From a candidate division CSSED10-310 bacterium (GTDB lineage: Bacteria > CSSED10-310): DNA of 64,000 bases. Where the stretch lies: positions 96,700 through 160,699 of the forward strand of contig JAFGEQ010000019.1 of assembly GCA_016931515.1 (NCBI GenBank). Reading direction: 5' to 3'. The position numbers and the translations under genes were made by a program. The notes beneath the pieces were generated by a model. That model worked only from the letters and a program-made list of their open reading frames with translations. It was not told the DNA's origin and searched no databases. Shown one piece after another: positions 43,263 to 53,205 of the stretch (the first letter of the stretch is position 1; each line of letters opens with the position of its first letter).

Positions 43263-43778
43263 ATGCTTGCGGTTGTTCAAAGGGTGTCTTCCGCATCCGT
43301 TACAGTTGGTTCAGATACAAGAGGGCGAATAGGTTTCGGACTTGTCGTACTCTTGGCGGTTGAGCACGGAGACAATCAGATTGATGTGGAATATCTGGTT
43401 CAAAAAATCGTTGAAATGCGTATTTTCAATGATCAAAATCAAAAACTCAATAAATCCCTTCTCGACATCCAGGGCAGCCTGTTAATTATTTCTCAATTCA
43501 CTCTTCTGGGTGATACGCGGAAGGGGCGACGGCCCAGTTATCATCGCGCGGCTGGATCGGCGGAGGGTGAGCGCCTGTATCAGGAATTTATAAGCACGGC
43601 GCGCAGAAAAGGCTGCCCGGTCGAAACCGGTGTTTTTGGTGCTATGATGCAGGTCGCGTTGGTGAATGACGGACCCGTCACAATAATCATCGATTCCAGA
43701 CGGAATTATGCCCCGGATCGCACAGTAACGAAGCAGTGCCCGGTCCAGGGATCGATAGGATCCACGGAGGTTAACTGA
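43263..43778 (+). CDS. dtd: D-aminoacyl-tRNA deacylase
   Basis: Removes D-amino acids mis-attached to tRNA. Family motifs are clear: the start MLAVVQRVSSASV, LIISQFTLLGDTRKGRRPSY (SQFTL active site) and VETGVFGAMMQVALVNDGPVT (NxGPVT cross-subunit motif). At 171 residues it is slightly longer than the usual 145-150 because of a C-terminal extension. GGAGGAGG precedes the ATG. Its stop overlaps the start of the DUF362 gene by one base. Confidence 0.96.
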   Translation: MLAVVQRVSSASVTVGSDTRGRIGFGLVVLLAVEHGDNQIDVEYLVQKIVEMRIFNDQNQKLNKSLLDIQGSLLIISQFTLLGDTRKGRRPSYHRAAGSAEGERLYQEFISTARRKGCPVETGVFGAMMQVALVNDGPVTIIIDSRRNYAPDRTVTKQCPVQGSIGSTEVN

Positions 43779-44887
43779 TGGCATCGAAAGTATTTTTTCT
43801 CAGTTCCAGAGCCAAAATTCACAGCAGCCCCGCGGAACGATTCAGGAAGTTGATTGAATCAATCGGACTATCGTCTTTTAAAGCTGATGCCTCGGTCGCG
43901 TTGAAAATTCATTTTGGCGAAGAGGGTGCAACCGGTTACATTCATCCGACCTACGTCAGAACTCTTGTCACAATGCTGAAGGAGCGGCAGTGCCTGCCAT
44001 TTTTAACTGATACCAATACGCTGTATCGGGGACCGCGATCCAACGGTGTGAAACACTATGAACTGGCGGTTCACAATGGATTCGGTTATGCCGCTGTGAA
44101 TGCTCCCATAGTAATCGCGGATGGGATCAAATCCCGCTCCGTAACGGAACTTCCTGCGGGTCCCCATCATTTCAAATCGGTCAAAATCGGTAGCGCAATT
44201 GCGGAAGCGGACGCACTGATATCTCTGAATCACTTCAAGGGCCATCTGGTGACCAGTTTTGGGGGAGCCATCAAGAACCTTTCCATGGGTTGCGGTTCCC
44301 GCGCAACAAAACAGCGCATGCATGCCGACATGCAACCGATTTTAACGGGAGACGACAAATGCGTCGGTTGCGGTCAATGTGTGCTGATCTGTCCGGTCAA
44401 TGCAATCAAGGTTACGGAGGGGACGGCGCGTTTCGATCTCGACCGATGCATCGGTTGCGCTGAATGCCTGTCATGTTGCCCCGAAGGTGCGATTCGTATC
44501 CAGTGGGCAGGTACCAGTGTGTCGGTTCAGCAGAAGATGGCGGAAGTCGCCCTGGCTGTGACTAAGCATTTTAAAACGAAGATACTGCATGTCAATTTTC
44601 TGCTGAATATTACTCCCGAATGTGATTGCCTCAAGTGGACGGACAACCCCATTGTTCAGGATATCGGTATTCTTGCTTCCAGAGATCCCGTTGCACTTGA
44701 TCAGGCCAGCCTGGATCTCGTTCGTGACGCACCCGGCCTCCCTGACAGCCAACTCGCTAACCCGGATTGTGCCGGGATAGATAAGTTCCCTCTCATCCAC
44801 GAAAATGTCGATCCGGATGCTCAGTTGGCTTATGGAGAGACGATCGGACTGGGATCCCGGGATTATGAACGGATCACGGTAGGCTGA
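43778..44887 (+). CDS. DUF362 protein with two 4Fe-4S clusters
   Basis: Iron-sulfur protein of the DUF362 family, 369 residues. The N-terminal and C-terminal parts form the DUF362 fold; in the middle are two ferredoxin motifs, CVGCGQCVLICP and CIGCAECLSCCP, each ready to bind a 4Fe-4S cluster. No signal peptide. Functions of the family are not known; electron-carrier or maturation roles are guessed. It starts one base inside the dtd stop and is followed after 4 bp by xseA, so it is part of one transcript. Confidence 0.88.
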   Translation: MASKVFFLSSRAKIHSSPAERFRKLIESIGLSSFKADASVALKIHFGEEGATGYIHPTYVRTLVTMLKERQCLPFLTDTNTLYRGPRSNGVKHYELAVHNGFGYAAVNAPIVIADGIKSRSVTELPAGPHHFKSVKIGSAIAEADALISLNHFKGHLVTSFGGAIKNLSMGCGSRATKQRMHADMQPILTGDDKCVGCGQCVLICPVNAIKVTEGTARFDLDRCIGCAECLSCCPEGAIRIQWAGTSVSVQQKMAEVALAVTKHFKTKILHVNFLLNITPECDCLKWTDNPIVQDIGILASRDPVALDQASLDLVRDAPGLPDSQLANPDCAGIDKFPLIHENVDPDAQLAYGETIGLGSRDYERITVG

Positions 44888-44891
44888 CAAT

Positions 44892-46310
44892 ATGATCGGG
44901 AATATACCGGAGAACGACACGCTGACGGTTACTGAATTAACAGGAAGAATAAAAAGAATTCTCGAGAAAAACATCGGGCGAATCTGGGTGCACGGTGAGA
45001 TATCCAATTTTACTCATTATGCGTCAGGACATATGTACTTCAGCCTGAAAGATGCTTCAGCCCAAATCCGTTGTGTGATGTTCAGCGGTGCCAACCGTCA
45101 TTTACATTTTCGTCCGGAAAATGGAGCGCATGTCAGAGCGTCGGGAACGATCTCCGTTTATGCTCCACAAGGCAGTTATCAGCTAATCGTTTCTGAGATG
45201 CATCCGACCGGGATGGGGGAGTTGCATCAGGCATTTGAAAATTTGAAGTTGAAACTGCAGACAGAAGGTTTGTTCGATGCGCGCTGGAAGAAACCGCTCC
45301 CCAAATTCCCGAAACGAATAGGTGTTGTCACATCACCTGATGGCGCAGCGATCTGTGACATAATGAATGTAATTCAACGGCGTTTTCCCCTGGTTGAACT
45401 CGTTCTGTGCCCGGCCCGTGTTCAGGGACTGACGGCGGCATCGGAGATCATCCGGGCCATTCACACTTTTCAACAGCTGCCTTTCGGAGAACGGCCCGAT
45501 GTGCTGATAGTCGGCCGCGGAGGCGGTTCGATTGAAGACCTTTGGCCATTCAATGAGGAACCTCTTGCCCGGGCAGTTTTTCAGTGTGATATCCCGATTA
45601 TTTCAGCAGTCGGGCATGAAATCGACTTCACAATTTGCGATTTTGTCGCTGATCTGCGCGCGCCTACACCATCTGCAGCCGCTGAGGCAGCCGTTCCCGA
45701 TCAGCAGGAAATTCGCCAGACTTTAAAAAGCCTTTCAGGGAGACTGTCCCGTGAAATACTCAACGGAATAAAAACACGACGTCTTGAACTCGAGAAAAAA
45801 GAACATCATAACATGTTTCGTCCCGAATGGATGATCAGGGATTTGCAGATGAGTATGGACCGAATGTTTGACCAGTTAACAGCATTAATCAAGGAGCGAC
45901 TTTATCTGACATCAACTCGTCTGGCTCAAATGAATGCCCTGTTGCTAAAGATGAAACCGGACACACATCTCATTCGCCTCCGATCCGAAATCGCAACCCT
46001 TGTCGCCCGGTTGACCTCAGCATGGCGGGCTGATTTGCATCAGCGGAAATCAGCCATGAATTCCATTCAAACCCGTATCAGCGCTTTCAATCTTCAACCA
46101 TTTCACAGGGCATTGGAATTAAGTGAAGCACGTCTGACCGGTCACGATCCGAGAAAAATTCTGCAAAAGGGTTATGCAATCTGCACCCATTCCGATGGGT
46201 CGATTGTATCATCTGTTCTCGAGACTGTTCCGAAGGAGACCGTGGGTGTGGAGTTAAAAGATGGATCTCTGGCCTGCGAGATATTGACTATCAGGAGGAA
46301 TGACGAATGA
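44892..46310 (+). CDS. xseA: Exodeoxyribonuclease VII large subunit
   Basis: Large catalytic subunit of ExoVII, which degrades single-stranded DNA from both ends. N-terminal OB-fold (RIWVHGEISNFTHYASGHMYF), conserved core KRIGVVTSPDGAAICD, VGRGGGSIEDLWPFNEE and ISAVGHEIDFTI followed by the long coiled-coil region and the C-terminal DPRKILQKGYAIC motif. Full-length at 472 residues. It overlaps xseB by ATGA, the usual arrangement for this pair. Confidence 0.97.
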   Translation: MIGNIPENDTLTVTELTGRIKRILEKNIGRIWVHGEISNFTHYASGHMYFSLKDASAQIRCVMFSGANRHLHFRPENGAHVRASGTISVYAPQGSYQLIVSEMHPTGMGELHQAFENLKLKLQTEGLFDARWKKPLPKFPKRIGVVTSPDGAAICDIMNVIQRRFPLVELVLCPARVQGLTAASEIIRAIHTFQQLPFGERPDVLIVGRGGGSIEDLWPFNEEPLARAVFQCDIPIISAVGHEIDFTICDFVADLRAPTPSAAAEAAVPDQQEIRQTLKSLSGRLSREILNGIKTRRLELEKKEHHNMFRPEWMIRDLQMSMDRMFDQLTALIKERLYLTSTRLAQMNALLLKMKPDTHLIRLRSEIATLVARLTSAWRADLHQRKSAMNSIQTRISAFNLQPFHRALELSEARLTGHDPRKILQKGYAICTHSDGSIVSSVLETVPKETVGVELKDGSLACEILTIRRNDE

Positions 46311-46582
46311 ATAAAGCCAGCAAATCTGATCAGATCCCGATTGAGGAAATGTCATTTGAGGAATCGTACCAGGAGTTGCAGCTTCTTGTCGAAAAGTTTG
46401 AGAAGGGACAGTTGCGTTTATCTGAGTCTGTGGAACGATTTGAGCGTGGCATGAACTTGCTGAAAAGGTGCAATCAGCAGTTGAACGAAGCGGAAGCAAG
46501 AGTTGAAAAATTGCTACACCGAATCGAGCCGTTGATGGACTCAGAGTTGAAGGAAACAGAATTCCCGGATGAAAACGACTGA
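46307..46582 (+). CDS. xseB: Exodeoxyribonuclease VII small subunit
   Basis: Small subunit of ExoVII, 91 residues with the XseB signature MSFEESYQELQLLVEKFEKG and LRLSESVERFERGMNLLKRC. It binds the coiled coil of XseA. Starts within the last codons of xseA (ATGA overlap). Confidence 0.95.
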   Translation: MNKASKSDQIPIEEMSFEESYQELQLLVEKFEKGQLRLSESVERFERGMNLLKRCNQQLNEAEARVEKLLHRIEPLMDSELKETEFPDEND

Positions 46583-46620
46583 CATTACTCACTTTCAGCT
46601 CATGAACGGAGTCAGGATTC

Positions 46621-47574
46621 ATGGCGGATAAATCAAGGATAGGGTGGATTGCGGTAAGGGACTATCTCTGGCAATTCGTCAAGAAAATCCTGCCGCTCAT
46701 TTTATTGCTTTTGATCGCACGATATATTGCGCGAGATTGGTCTCGAATACTGGATATATTGCACAATATTTCACGCCCGTGGATGAGTTTATCCCTGATA
46801 TGTTATCTGGCCGGCGTCACTCTCATCGGCTGGAACTGGGTGACGGTATTGAGACTGTTGGGTACCGAATGCGGATTATTGGGTGGGTTCCGCAGTTACT
46901 TCTATTCAATGCTGGTCAAATACATACCCGGTCGAATATGGGGGGCTGCAGGACGAATCATGTTTGCACGGCAGGCAGGAATCCCGGAAGGAACCTCCGC
47001 ACTGGGTATCATTATGGAATCCTTATTGCTGATGTGCTCTGCTGCAATTGTCGGTTTTTTCCTGATTGGCACCTTTCACTCCCTGCCAGTTGAAGTTCGG
47101 GTGCTGATGCTGACATCACCGTTATTGATTATTCTGCTGCACCCGCTGATTATTCATCACGGTGTTCAATTTCTCGGGAAACGATTCCCAAAATATGTGG
47201 TCGAAATGAGTCGAATACCCGGCACCGGTTCCATATGTATGCTTCTCATCCGATACTGTTTCGTTTGGATATTCCAGGGAGTCGGATTCTGGTGTGCGTT
47301 GAAGGCTATGGTTGATTTTTCACCTCGCTATATGTTGATGTGTATTGGCGGAAATACATTGGCTTGGCTGGCGGGATTTCTCATTGTTTTAACGCCTGCA
47401 GGCCTGGGTGTGAGGGAGATTATCATAACGAGGTTGACGTATGGTATCATTGGTGAAGGACCCGCAGCCATGATCGCATTGATCTCTAGAATCGCAGTAA
47501 TCGTCTGTGAATTGGCCGGTTCGGCTGTTATTTCGGTCATTTTTTTCATTCATTCCCGGAGAGTCAGAGGATGA
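46621..47574 (+). CDS. Flippase-like membrane protein (LPG synthase TM / UPF0104 family)
   Basis: Polytopic membrane protein of 317 residues with seven to eight predicted helices and family features YIPGRIWGAAGR near residue 100 and the late motif LTPAGLGVREIIIT. The family is the transmembrane half of MprF-type proteins and includes lipid-flippase candidates. A soluble transferase domain is absent. The same type of domain is fused to a sulfatase-fold protein at 18284-21526, so the organism has at least two such membrane proteins. Likely substrate: a lipid-linked molecule; not identified. Confidence 0.85.
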   Translation: MADKSRIGWIAVRDYLWQFVKKILPLILLLLIARYIARDWSRILDILHNISRPWMSLSLICYLAGVTLIGWNWVTVLRLLGTECGLLGGFRSYFYSMLVKYIPGRIWGAAGRIMFARQAGIPEGTSALGIIMESLLLMCSAAIVGFFLIGTFHSLPVEVRVLMLTSPLLIILLHPLIIHHGVQFLGKRFPKYVVEMSRIPGTGSICMLLIRYCFVWIFQGVGFWCALKAMVDFSPRYMLMCIGGNTLAWLAGFLIVLTPAGLGVREIIITRLTYGIIGEGPAAMIALISRIAVIVCELAGSAVISVIFFIHSRRVRG

Positions 47575-47628
47575 GGTGGGACAAAGTTGCTCCAATCCGG
47601 ATGTTCTGTTCCGGAACCGCAGGAATGC

Positions 47629-47657
47629 TTGACCGCGCAAGGTTTCAATGTTAGACA
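47629..47657 (+). promoter_or_regulatory. Candidate promoter of leuS-lptE
   Basis: TTGACC (47629-47634), 17-bp spacer, TAGACA (47652-47657), 80 bp ahead of leuS in the 162-bp gap. A TCCGGA-8 nt-TCCGGA repeat lies just upstream (47596-47615), with no T-run to make it a terminator. Confidence 0.4.
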
Positions 47658-47736
47658 TATGCGATGTTTGAGAACGGAAAACCCGATCTTGGCATAGTTT
47701 TTTTTAATTGTATTTTTCTACAAGGATGGACGGCAG

Positions 47737-50358
47737 ATGGAGGAATTCTACTCATTCGGTGAAATTGAAAAACGCTGGCAGGCGATTTGGGCTGAGCGAG
47801 GGGTTTTTGAATGTCATGAAGACGAGGGCAAGCAGAAGTTTTATTGTCTGGAAATGTACCCTTATCCGTCCGGCAAATTGCACATGGGTCACGTTCGTAA
47901 CTATGCGATTGGTGACGCGATAGCCCGTTTCAAACTCATGAATGGATTTTCGGTCATGCATCCGATGGGTTGGGATGCCTTTGGATTGCCCGCTGAGAAT
48001 GCTGCGATAGAGCGGGGTATTCATCCCGCGAAATGGACGTATGCAAATATTGATAACATGCGAGACCAGTTCAAGCGGATAGGGTATTCTTTCGACTGGT
48101 CGAGAGAAGTTGCCACCTGTGATCCTTCGTATTACCGATGGTGCCAGTGGTTGTTTCTTCAGATGCTCAAAAAAGGCATCGCATATAGAAAAACAACGGA
48201 TGTGAACTGGTGCGAAAGTTGTCGTACTGTTCTAGCCAATGAGCAGGTCGAGTCCGGCAATGTATGCTGGCGATGCGGGAAAGAGGTGGAAATTCGGGAA
48301 ATGGAAGGTTGGTTTCTGAAGATCACCGATTATGCCGACGAATTGCTCAGTCATCACGAGAAGCTTTCGGGACATTGGCCGGATCGCGTGCTGACGATGC
48401 AGAAGAACTGGATAGGACGCAGTGAGGGAGCCTATGTTGATTTCCCGCTGGTGAATTCCGAGAGGAAAATAAGGGTTTTCACAACCCGTCCGGACACTTT
48501 GTTCGGTGCGACATTCATGGTTCTGGCTCCGGAAAATCCTCTTGTCATCGAGATAGCGGATTCATCTGAGCGTCGACAAGAACTGCAGAGGTTCGCTGAC
48601 AAAGCAAAGCATGCGGATATTATTGAGCGTACTGATATCGGTATTCCCAAGGAGGGTTGTTTCACTGGATCGTATGCGATCAATCCCATGACTGGTGAGA
48701 AAATTCCGATCTGGGTGAGTGATTTTGTACTCTGGGGATACGGGACAGGTGCAATCATGTCTGTCCCCGCCCATGACCAGAGGGATTTTGAATTTGCCAG
48801 GAAATACGATCTTCCGATTCGGATAGTGATTGCTCCTGAAGGCAGGGATCTTGATCCGGGGAAAATGACGGAGGCTTTCGAGGCGGTTGGCAGGATGGTC
48901 AATTCAAGCGCCTTCAACGGGCTCAGCAGTGATGTGGGCATCAGGGAGATCACACGATTTCTGGAGGAAAAAGGTATTGGTGAACACGCGGTGACATATC
49001 GTCTCCGTGACTGGGGGATTTCCCGTCAACGATACTGGGGAACACCGATACCTGTCATTTACTGTGATTCCTGCGGGACTGTGCCGGTTCCGGAAACCGA
49101 TTTGCCGGTTATTCTGCCTCAGGATATCAGTTTCGACTGGTCTCGTGGTGGTAATCCGCTGAATCAGGCACTGGAGTTCGTGTCAACGACATGTCCGGTC
49201 TGTGGAAAGCCTGCGCGCAGGGAAACTGATACAATGGATACCTTTATCGATTCGTCGTGGTATTTCAGCCGTTACTGTGATCCTCGGAATGATCAGCAGA
49301 TCGTCGATCCGAAGAAAAACGATTACTGGCTTCCTGTCGATCAATACATTGGAGGAATCGAACATGCTGTCATGCACCTCCTGTATGCGCGCTTCATACA
49401 TAAAATAATCAGGGATCTGGGATACTCCAAGACCGACGAGCCTTTTGCCAATCTGCTCACTCAGGGGATGGTTTGCCTGGAAGTGCTGCGGTGTCCCCGG
49501 GATGGGTATCTTTATCCCGATGAAGCGATCGATAACGGCAATGGATCTTATACCTGCCGGATGTGCGGATCCGAAGCGGAAGTGGGGCGGTCGGAAAAGA
49601 TGTCCAAATCCAAGAGAAATACCAAGGATCCTGAAGATTACCTTGCTCGTTTCGGAGCGGATACTATCCGGATGTTTTCTCTTTTTGCTGCTCCACCGGT
49701 ACGAGATCTCGATTGGAGTGACAGTGGGGTGGAAGGGGTCTTCCGATTCCTGAAACGAATATGGCGGTTTGTTTTCGATCATCTGGAGTTGTTGAAAAAT
49801 TGTGCGGCGGAGAATGTAATTGAATTCCTGCCGGGAACCGGTTCCACTGACGAACTGCGGCAGAAGACTCATGCAGCGATTAAGCGAATTTCTCAAGATT
49901 TCGATGGCAGGTATCGTTTCAACACATCCATCAGCGCATGCATGGAAATCGTCAATTATCTTTATGCGATGGAAATTCCTGAAGGGGGGCACCCGGATTA
50001 TTCTGCAACCCGAGCGGTAGTGAGGGAGGCGGTCCGTGCAATGATTCAGGTGTTGAATCCATTTGCTCCACATATAATGGAAGAGCTCTGGAGCCTATTG
50101 GGTGGATCGGCACTGTTGGCAACCGGACCCTGGCCGGCCTGGGATGAAGCTATCGCACGTGAAAAAATGATCGAAATTCCGGTACAGGTCAATGGTAAAA
50201 TTCGTACCCGTCTGGAGGTTCCGGCAGATACTCCGGATGAGATACTGGAGGAACTTGTTCGCAATGATGAAACTGTTAACTCCTGGTTGAACGGGCAGTC
50301 GATTGGTAAGATCATTATTGTTCCCAATCGGCTGATCAATGTGGTCATCAAGAAATGA
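47737..50358 (+). CDS. leuS: Leucyl-tRNA synthetase
   Basis: Class I aminoacyl-tRNA synthetase charging tRNA-Leu. YPSGKLHMGHVRNYAIGD carries the HIGH-type motif and KMSKS is at residues 621-625 (EKMSKSKRNT). The editing domain shows TTRPDTLFGATFMVLAPE and DQRDFEFA. Zinc-type cysteine pairs are visible around residues 160-190 (CESC, CWRC) and in the 445-495 region. At 873 residues the length is normal. It overlaps lptE by ATGA; the same leuS-lptE order is conserved in many Proteobacteria. Confidence 0.98.
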   Translation: MEEFYSFGEIEKRWQAIWAERGVFECHEDEGKQKFYCLEMYPYPSGKLHMGHVRNYAIGDAIARFKLMNGFSVMHPMGWDAFGLPAENAAIERGIHPAKWTYANIDNMRDQFKRIGYSFDWSREVATCDPSYYRWCQWLFLQMLKKGIAYRKTTDVNWCESCRTVLANEQVESGNVCWRCGKEVEIREMEGWFLKITDYADELLSHHEKLSGHWPDRVLTMQKNWIGRSEGAYVDFPLVNSERKIRVFTTRPDTLFGATFMVLAPENPLVIEIADSSERRQELQRFADKAKHADIIERTDIGIPKEGCFTGSYAINPMTGEKIPIWVSDFVLWGYGTGAIMSVPAHDQRDFEFARKYDLPIRIVIAPEGRDLDPGKMTEAFEAVGRMVNSSAFNGLSSDVGIREITRFLEEKGIGEHAVTYRLRDWGISRQRYWGTPIPVIYCDSCGTVPVPETDLPVILPQDISFDWSRGGNPLNQALEFVSTTCPVCGKPARRETDTMDTFIDSSWYFSRYCDPRNDQQIVDPKKNDYWLPVDQYIGGIEHAVMHLLYARFIHKIIRDLGYSKTDEPFANLLTQGMVCLEVLRCPRDGYLYPDEAIDNGNGSYTCRMCGSEAEVGRSEKMSKSKRNTKDPEDYLARFGADTIRMFSLFAAPPVRDLDWSDSGVEGVFRFLKRIWRFVFDHLELLKNCAAENVIEFLPGTGSTDELRQKTHAAIKRISQDFDGRYRFNTSISACMEIVNYLYAMEIPEGGHPDYSATRAVVREAVRAMIQVLNPFAPHIMEELWSLLGGSALLATGPWPAWDEAIAREKMIEIPVQVNGKIRTRLEVPADTPDEILEELVRNDETVNSWLNGQSIGKIIIVPNRLINVVIKK

Positions 50359-50873
50359 AACATCGCACAGGTTACAGTTTGTTTCTGAGCCTGCTGCTGC
50401 TGGGTTCAGGTTGCGGCTATAGTCTGAGTGGAATGGGGAACTCACTGCCGCCTCATATGAAAAGAATTCTGGTCACAGTCTTTCAGAACGAATCATACGA
50501 ATATGGTCTTGAGAGTGTTATCACACAAGAGTTGACAGCTTCTTTCAATCGTCGGTCCGGTATTAAAACTGTTCAGAAACTCAGTGACGCCGATGCCATT
50601 TTGGAAGGGAGCATCAAATCATATGAATATGTTCCAACACTCAATGCCCAGAGGCAGGTAACGCAATACTATATTAACATCACGGCGGAAGTCCGGTTAC
50701 GTGATCTGATTGAGGACAGTGTCTACTGGGAAAACAAATCCTATCGGTTTCATGAAGTATACAGGATCAGTGACGGAGTCAGTTCTGTGCAGACCAATCG
50801 GCAGGAAGCCTGGCAGGACGCAGCCGAGGACTTTGCTGAAAGTATTGCAAGCATTCTGCTGGAAGGATTTTAA
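50355..50873 (+). CDS. lptE: LPS-assembly lipoprotein LptE
   Basis: Outer-membrane lipoprotein that plugs the LptD barrel in LPS transport. The signal with lipobox LLLGSGC is followed at once by GYSL, the conserved LptE start, then the PHMKRILVTVFQNESYEYG segment and the VTQYYINITAEVRL strands. 172 residues, normal size. Position directly after leuS is the classic one. Its stop overlaps the start of the ABC permease gene by one base. Confidence 0.92.
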   Translation: MKHRTGYSLFLSLLLLGSGCGYSLSGMGNSLPPHMKRILVTVFQNESYEYGLESVITQELTASFNRRSGIKTVQKLSDADAILEGSIKSYEYVPTLNAQRQVTQYYINITAEVRLRDLIEDSVYWENKSYRFHEVYRISDGVSSVQTNRQEAWQDAAEDFAESIASILLEGF

Positions 50874-51694
50874 TGCAGTCGGTGACACGCCGCTTCATAC
50901 CGGACCGCAATACCTGGGAACTCCTGGGTAATTTCACGGCCCGAAATTTAAAACTGAAGTATCAAGCCTCCGTCCTGGGTTTCCTCTGGTCGCTGATTAC
51001 TCCTTTGATGCAGATGCTGATCTATACAGTCGTTTTCTCGGTCATTATTCGTGTCAAAGTCGACTGGCCTTTTGCCGTGTTTCTGCTGACTGCCCAATTG
51101 CCATGGATTTTTTTCTCCAGCAGCCTGATGATGGGCGCCAGCAGCATCATCGAACATGGAAATTTAATAAAAAAAGTTAGTTTCAACAGATCGCTTTTAC
51201 CCATCGCAACGGTTTGTTCCAATTTGATCAACTTCGGAATTACTCTGGTTGTCCTCGCAGGGTTCCTGGCCTGTTACAAAATCCCCGTCAGCAGCCATAT
51301 CATCCTTCTGATCCCGGCACTGGTCATCCTCGCTCTATTCACGCTGGGACTGACCTTTATTACAGCAGCTCTTGCGGTTTTCTTCAGGGATATCTTTCAT
51401 ATCCTGGAAGTGATCCTGCTGGTCTGGTTCTGGTCGGTTCCTGTTGTTTATCCCATCCATCCGGATCATTTGTCGCTGTTAAACGGTCTTCCTGAGAAAT
51501 GGGAATGGTTTCGCAGTGTATATCGGCTGAACCCGATGGTCGACATGCTGGAGATGTTCAGATACACGTTTTTGTATCATGAGTGGCCCCCTCCAACCAT
51601 GATCCTGTCACTCTTTCTGGTTGCACTATTGACTGCCGTTGCAGGATTTTGGATTTTCAGAAAGGTTTCTCCCAATTTCGCCCGGGAGATATGA
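50873..51694 (+). CDS. Polysaccharide ABC exporter permease (Wzm type)
   Basis: ABC-2 membrane subunit for export of O-antigen, capsule or teichoic-acid-like polymers. Six helices over 273 residues with the family start LLGNFTARNLKLKYQASVLG and FLWSLITPLMQM. The cognate ATPase gene follows at 4 bp. The substrate polymer is unknown. Since the ATPase carries a carbohydrate-binding tail, a chain-terminated O-antigen or similar glycan is a good guess. Confidence 0.92.
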   Translation: MQSVTRRFIPDRNTWELLGNFTARNLKLKYQASVLGFLWSLITPLMQMLIYTVVFSVIIRVKVDWPFAVFLLTAQLPWIFFSSSLMMGASSIIEHGNLIKKVSFNRSLLPIATVCSNLINFGITLVVLAGFLACYKIPVSSHIILLIPALVILALFTLGLTFITAALAVFFRDIFHILEVILLVWFWSVPVVYPIHPDHLSLLNGLPEKWEWFRSVYRLNPMVDMLEMFRYTFLYHEWPPPTMILSLFLVALLTAVAGFWIFRKVSPNFAREI

Positions 51695-51698
51695 CGAT

Positions 51699-52943
51699 AT
51701 GAAATACATCGTGGAGTGTGAAAACATCGGTATGCAGTTCAAGCGGTACCGGGAAAAGAACCGGATGCTGCGGTGGACAATATTGAATCAGTTGCGGAAG
51801 CGGCAGCCCAATGAGACGTTCTGGGCGCTGAAAAATGTCGGCTTCACCGTGCGTCCGGGCGAGACATTTGGGATCGTTGGAGAGAACGGATCTGGAAAAT
51901 CCACAATGCTGAAACTGATCACCGGGATCATGAAACCGGATACCGGCACAATCAAGGTTCTCGGTCGAGTATCGGCATTATTGGAGCTTGGAGCTGGATT
52001 CCACCCGGATTTGACGGGGACCGAGAACATCTATCTGAACGGATCGATAATGGGATTGACTCGATCGGAGATCCGTTCCAAATTCAGCGAAATTGTCCGA
52101 TTTTCGGAGTTGCACGATTTCATTGATACGCCCATCAAGCATTACAGCAGTGGGATGTACATGCGACTGGGTTTCAGCATCGCAATCAACGTTGATCCCG
52201 ATATCCTGGTTATTGATGAAGTGTTGGCTGTCGGCGATCAGGGTTTTCAGAGCAAGTGTCTCGACAGGATCCGTGATTTCAAACGTCTGGGAAAGACGAT
52301 TATCTTCGTGTCACATGATCTGGGTGTAACGTCCCAGCTATGCTCCAGGGCTGTGTGGCTGGATGGCGGGGAAGTGGCTGCGCGTGGCAGTACGCAACGG
52401 GTTGTTGATCATTACAGAAAGCGTGTACAGGAAACAGTCGAAGTCCGGTTGGAGGAGGAGCATCGGACGGTGGAAGCAGACGTTGAAAATCGTTGGGGCA
52501 ATCGGGAAGTAGAGATTACTCGAGTCGAATTTCTGGATGATGATAATCATTCAACCCATGCATTCAAGACCGGATCAATGATGCAGGTGAAAATTCACTG
52601 GGCTGCGAAGAACAGGGTTGAAAAACCGGTGTTCGGAGTGGGGATACACAGGAATGACGGGGTTCATGTGAATGGCCCTAATACAAAATTTACCGGTAGT
52701 ATTCCCTCTTATATCGAAGGGCATGGAGCGGTTGTTTATCGTATTGAACAATTGAACTTACTACCCGGTACGTATTATTTTTCAGCTGCGATATATGATT
52801 ACGATATCACAGTACCATTCGATCATCACGAGCAGTTGTATGCTTTCATGGTAATTCCTGGCGATTGTGAAGAGGAATATGGTACGTTTTACATGCCATC
52901 GCAATGGTCATATGAGGGTAGCTATGGGCCGATCATCGAATGA
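51699..52943 (+). CDS. Polysaccharide ABC exporter ATPase with C-terminal sugar-binding domain (Wzt type)
   Basis: ATP-binding partner of the Wzm-type permease. Walker A GENGSGKST, signature YSSGMYMRLGFSIAI, Walker B ILVIDEVLAVGD and the switch His in FVSHD are intact. Residues from about 270 to 414 form a Wzt-C-like immunoglobulin domain that in O9/O8-type systems recognises the modified end of the glycan. The start at 51699 follows GGGAGAT; in-frame codons upstream belong to the permease gene. 414 residues. Confidence 0.93.
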   Translation: MKYIVECENIGMQFKRYREKNRMLRWTILNQLRKRQPNETFWALKNVGFTVRPGETFGIVGENGSGKSTMLKLITGIMKPDTGTIKVLGRVSALLELGAGFHPDLTGTENIYLNGSIMGLTRSEIRSKFSEIVRFSELHDFIDTPIKHYSSGMYMRLGFSIAINVDPDILVIDEVLAVGDQGFQSKCLDRIRDFKRLGKTIIFVSHDLGVTSQLCSRAVWLDGGEVAARGSTQRVVDHYRKRVQETVEVRLEEEHRTVEADVENRWGNREVEITRVEFLDDDNHSTHAFKTGSMMQVKIHWAAKNRVEKPVFGVGIHRNDGVHVNGPNTKFTGSIPSYIEGHGAVVYRIEQLNLLPGTYYFSAAIYDYDITVPFDHHEQLYAFMVIPGDCEEEYGTFYMPSQWSYEGSYGPIIE

Positions 52944-53205
52944 AGAGTTAGAATCTCTGAAAGCGACTGTAAACGAAAAAAGCCGATTGATTGACCAGCA
53001 GATAGATATCATCAACCGGCAGCTGGAAGCTCTCGCTCAGATGAATGATTTGCAACGACAACTCCAGCAATGCCGAGGACTACTTTCGGAATCGAACGCT
53101 CGGATAGATGGTCTGGAGAAAGAAATCACCAAGTTGGAAATGTTCCGTAAACGAGTAAGAAATCAATGGTTTATAAGATTGATGCACTGGTTTCGTGATG
53201 AATAA
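52924..53205 (+). CDS. Small coiled-coil protein of unknown function
   Basis: 93 residues, mostly one predicted coiled coil (LIDQQIDIINRQLEALAQ, then a second heptad stretch up to residue 75) ending in a basic-aromatic segment RNQWFIRLMHWFRDE that could contact a membrane. The ATG at 52924 lies within the end of the Wzt gene and is preceded by GAGGG; it overlaps that gene by 20 bp. Located between export ATPase and glycosyltransferase genes, it could be a chain-length or scaffold factor, in the way that a coiled coil measures chain length in WbdD. This is inference only. Confidence 0.6.
   Translation: MGRSSNEELESLKATVNEKSRLIDQQIDIINRQLEALAQMNDLQRQLQQCRGLLSESNARIDGLEKEITKLEMFRKRVRNQWFIRLMHWFRDE

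Noticed and set aside
49183..50073. 296-codon open frame on the minus strand opposite leuS
   Set aside because: Antisense to leuS, His/Arg/Pro-rich translation, no family features.
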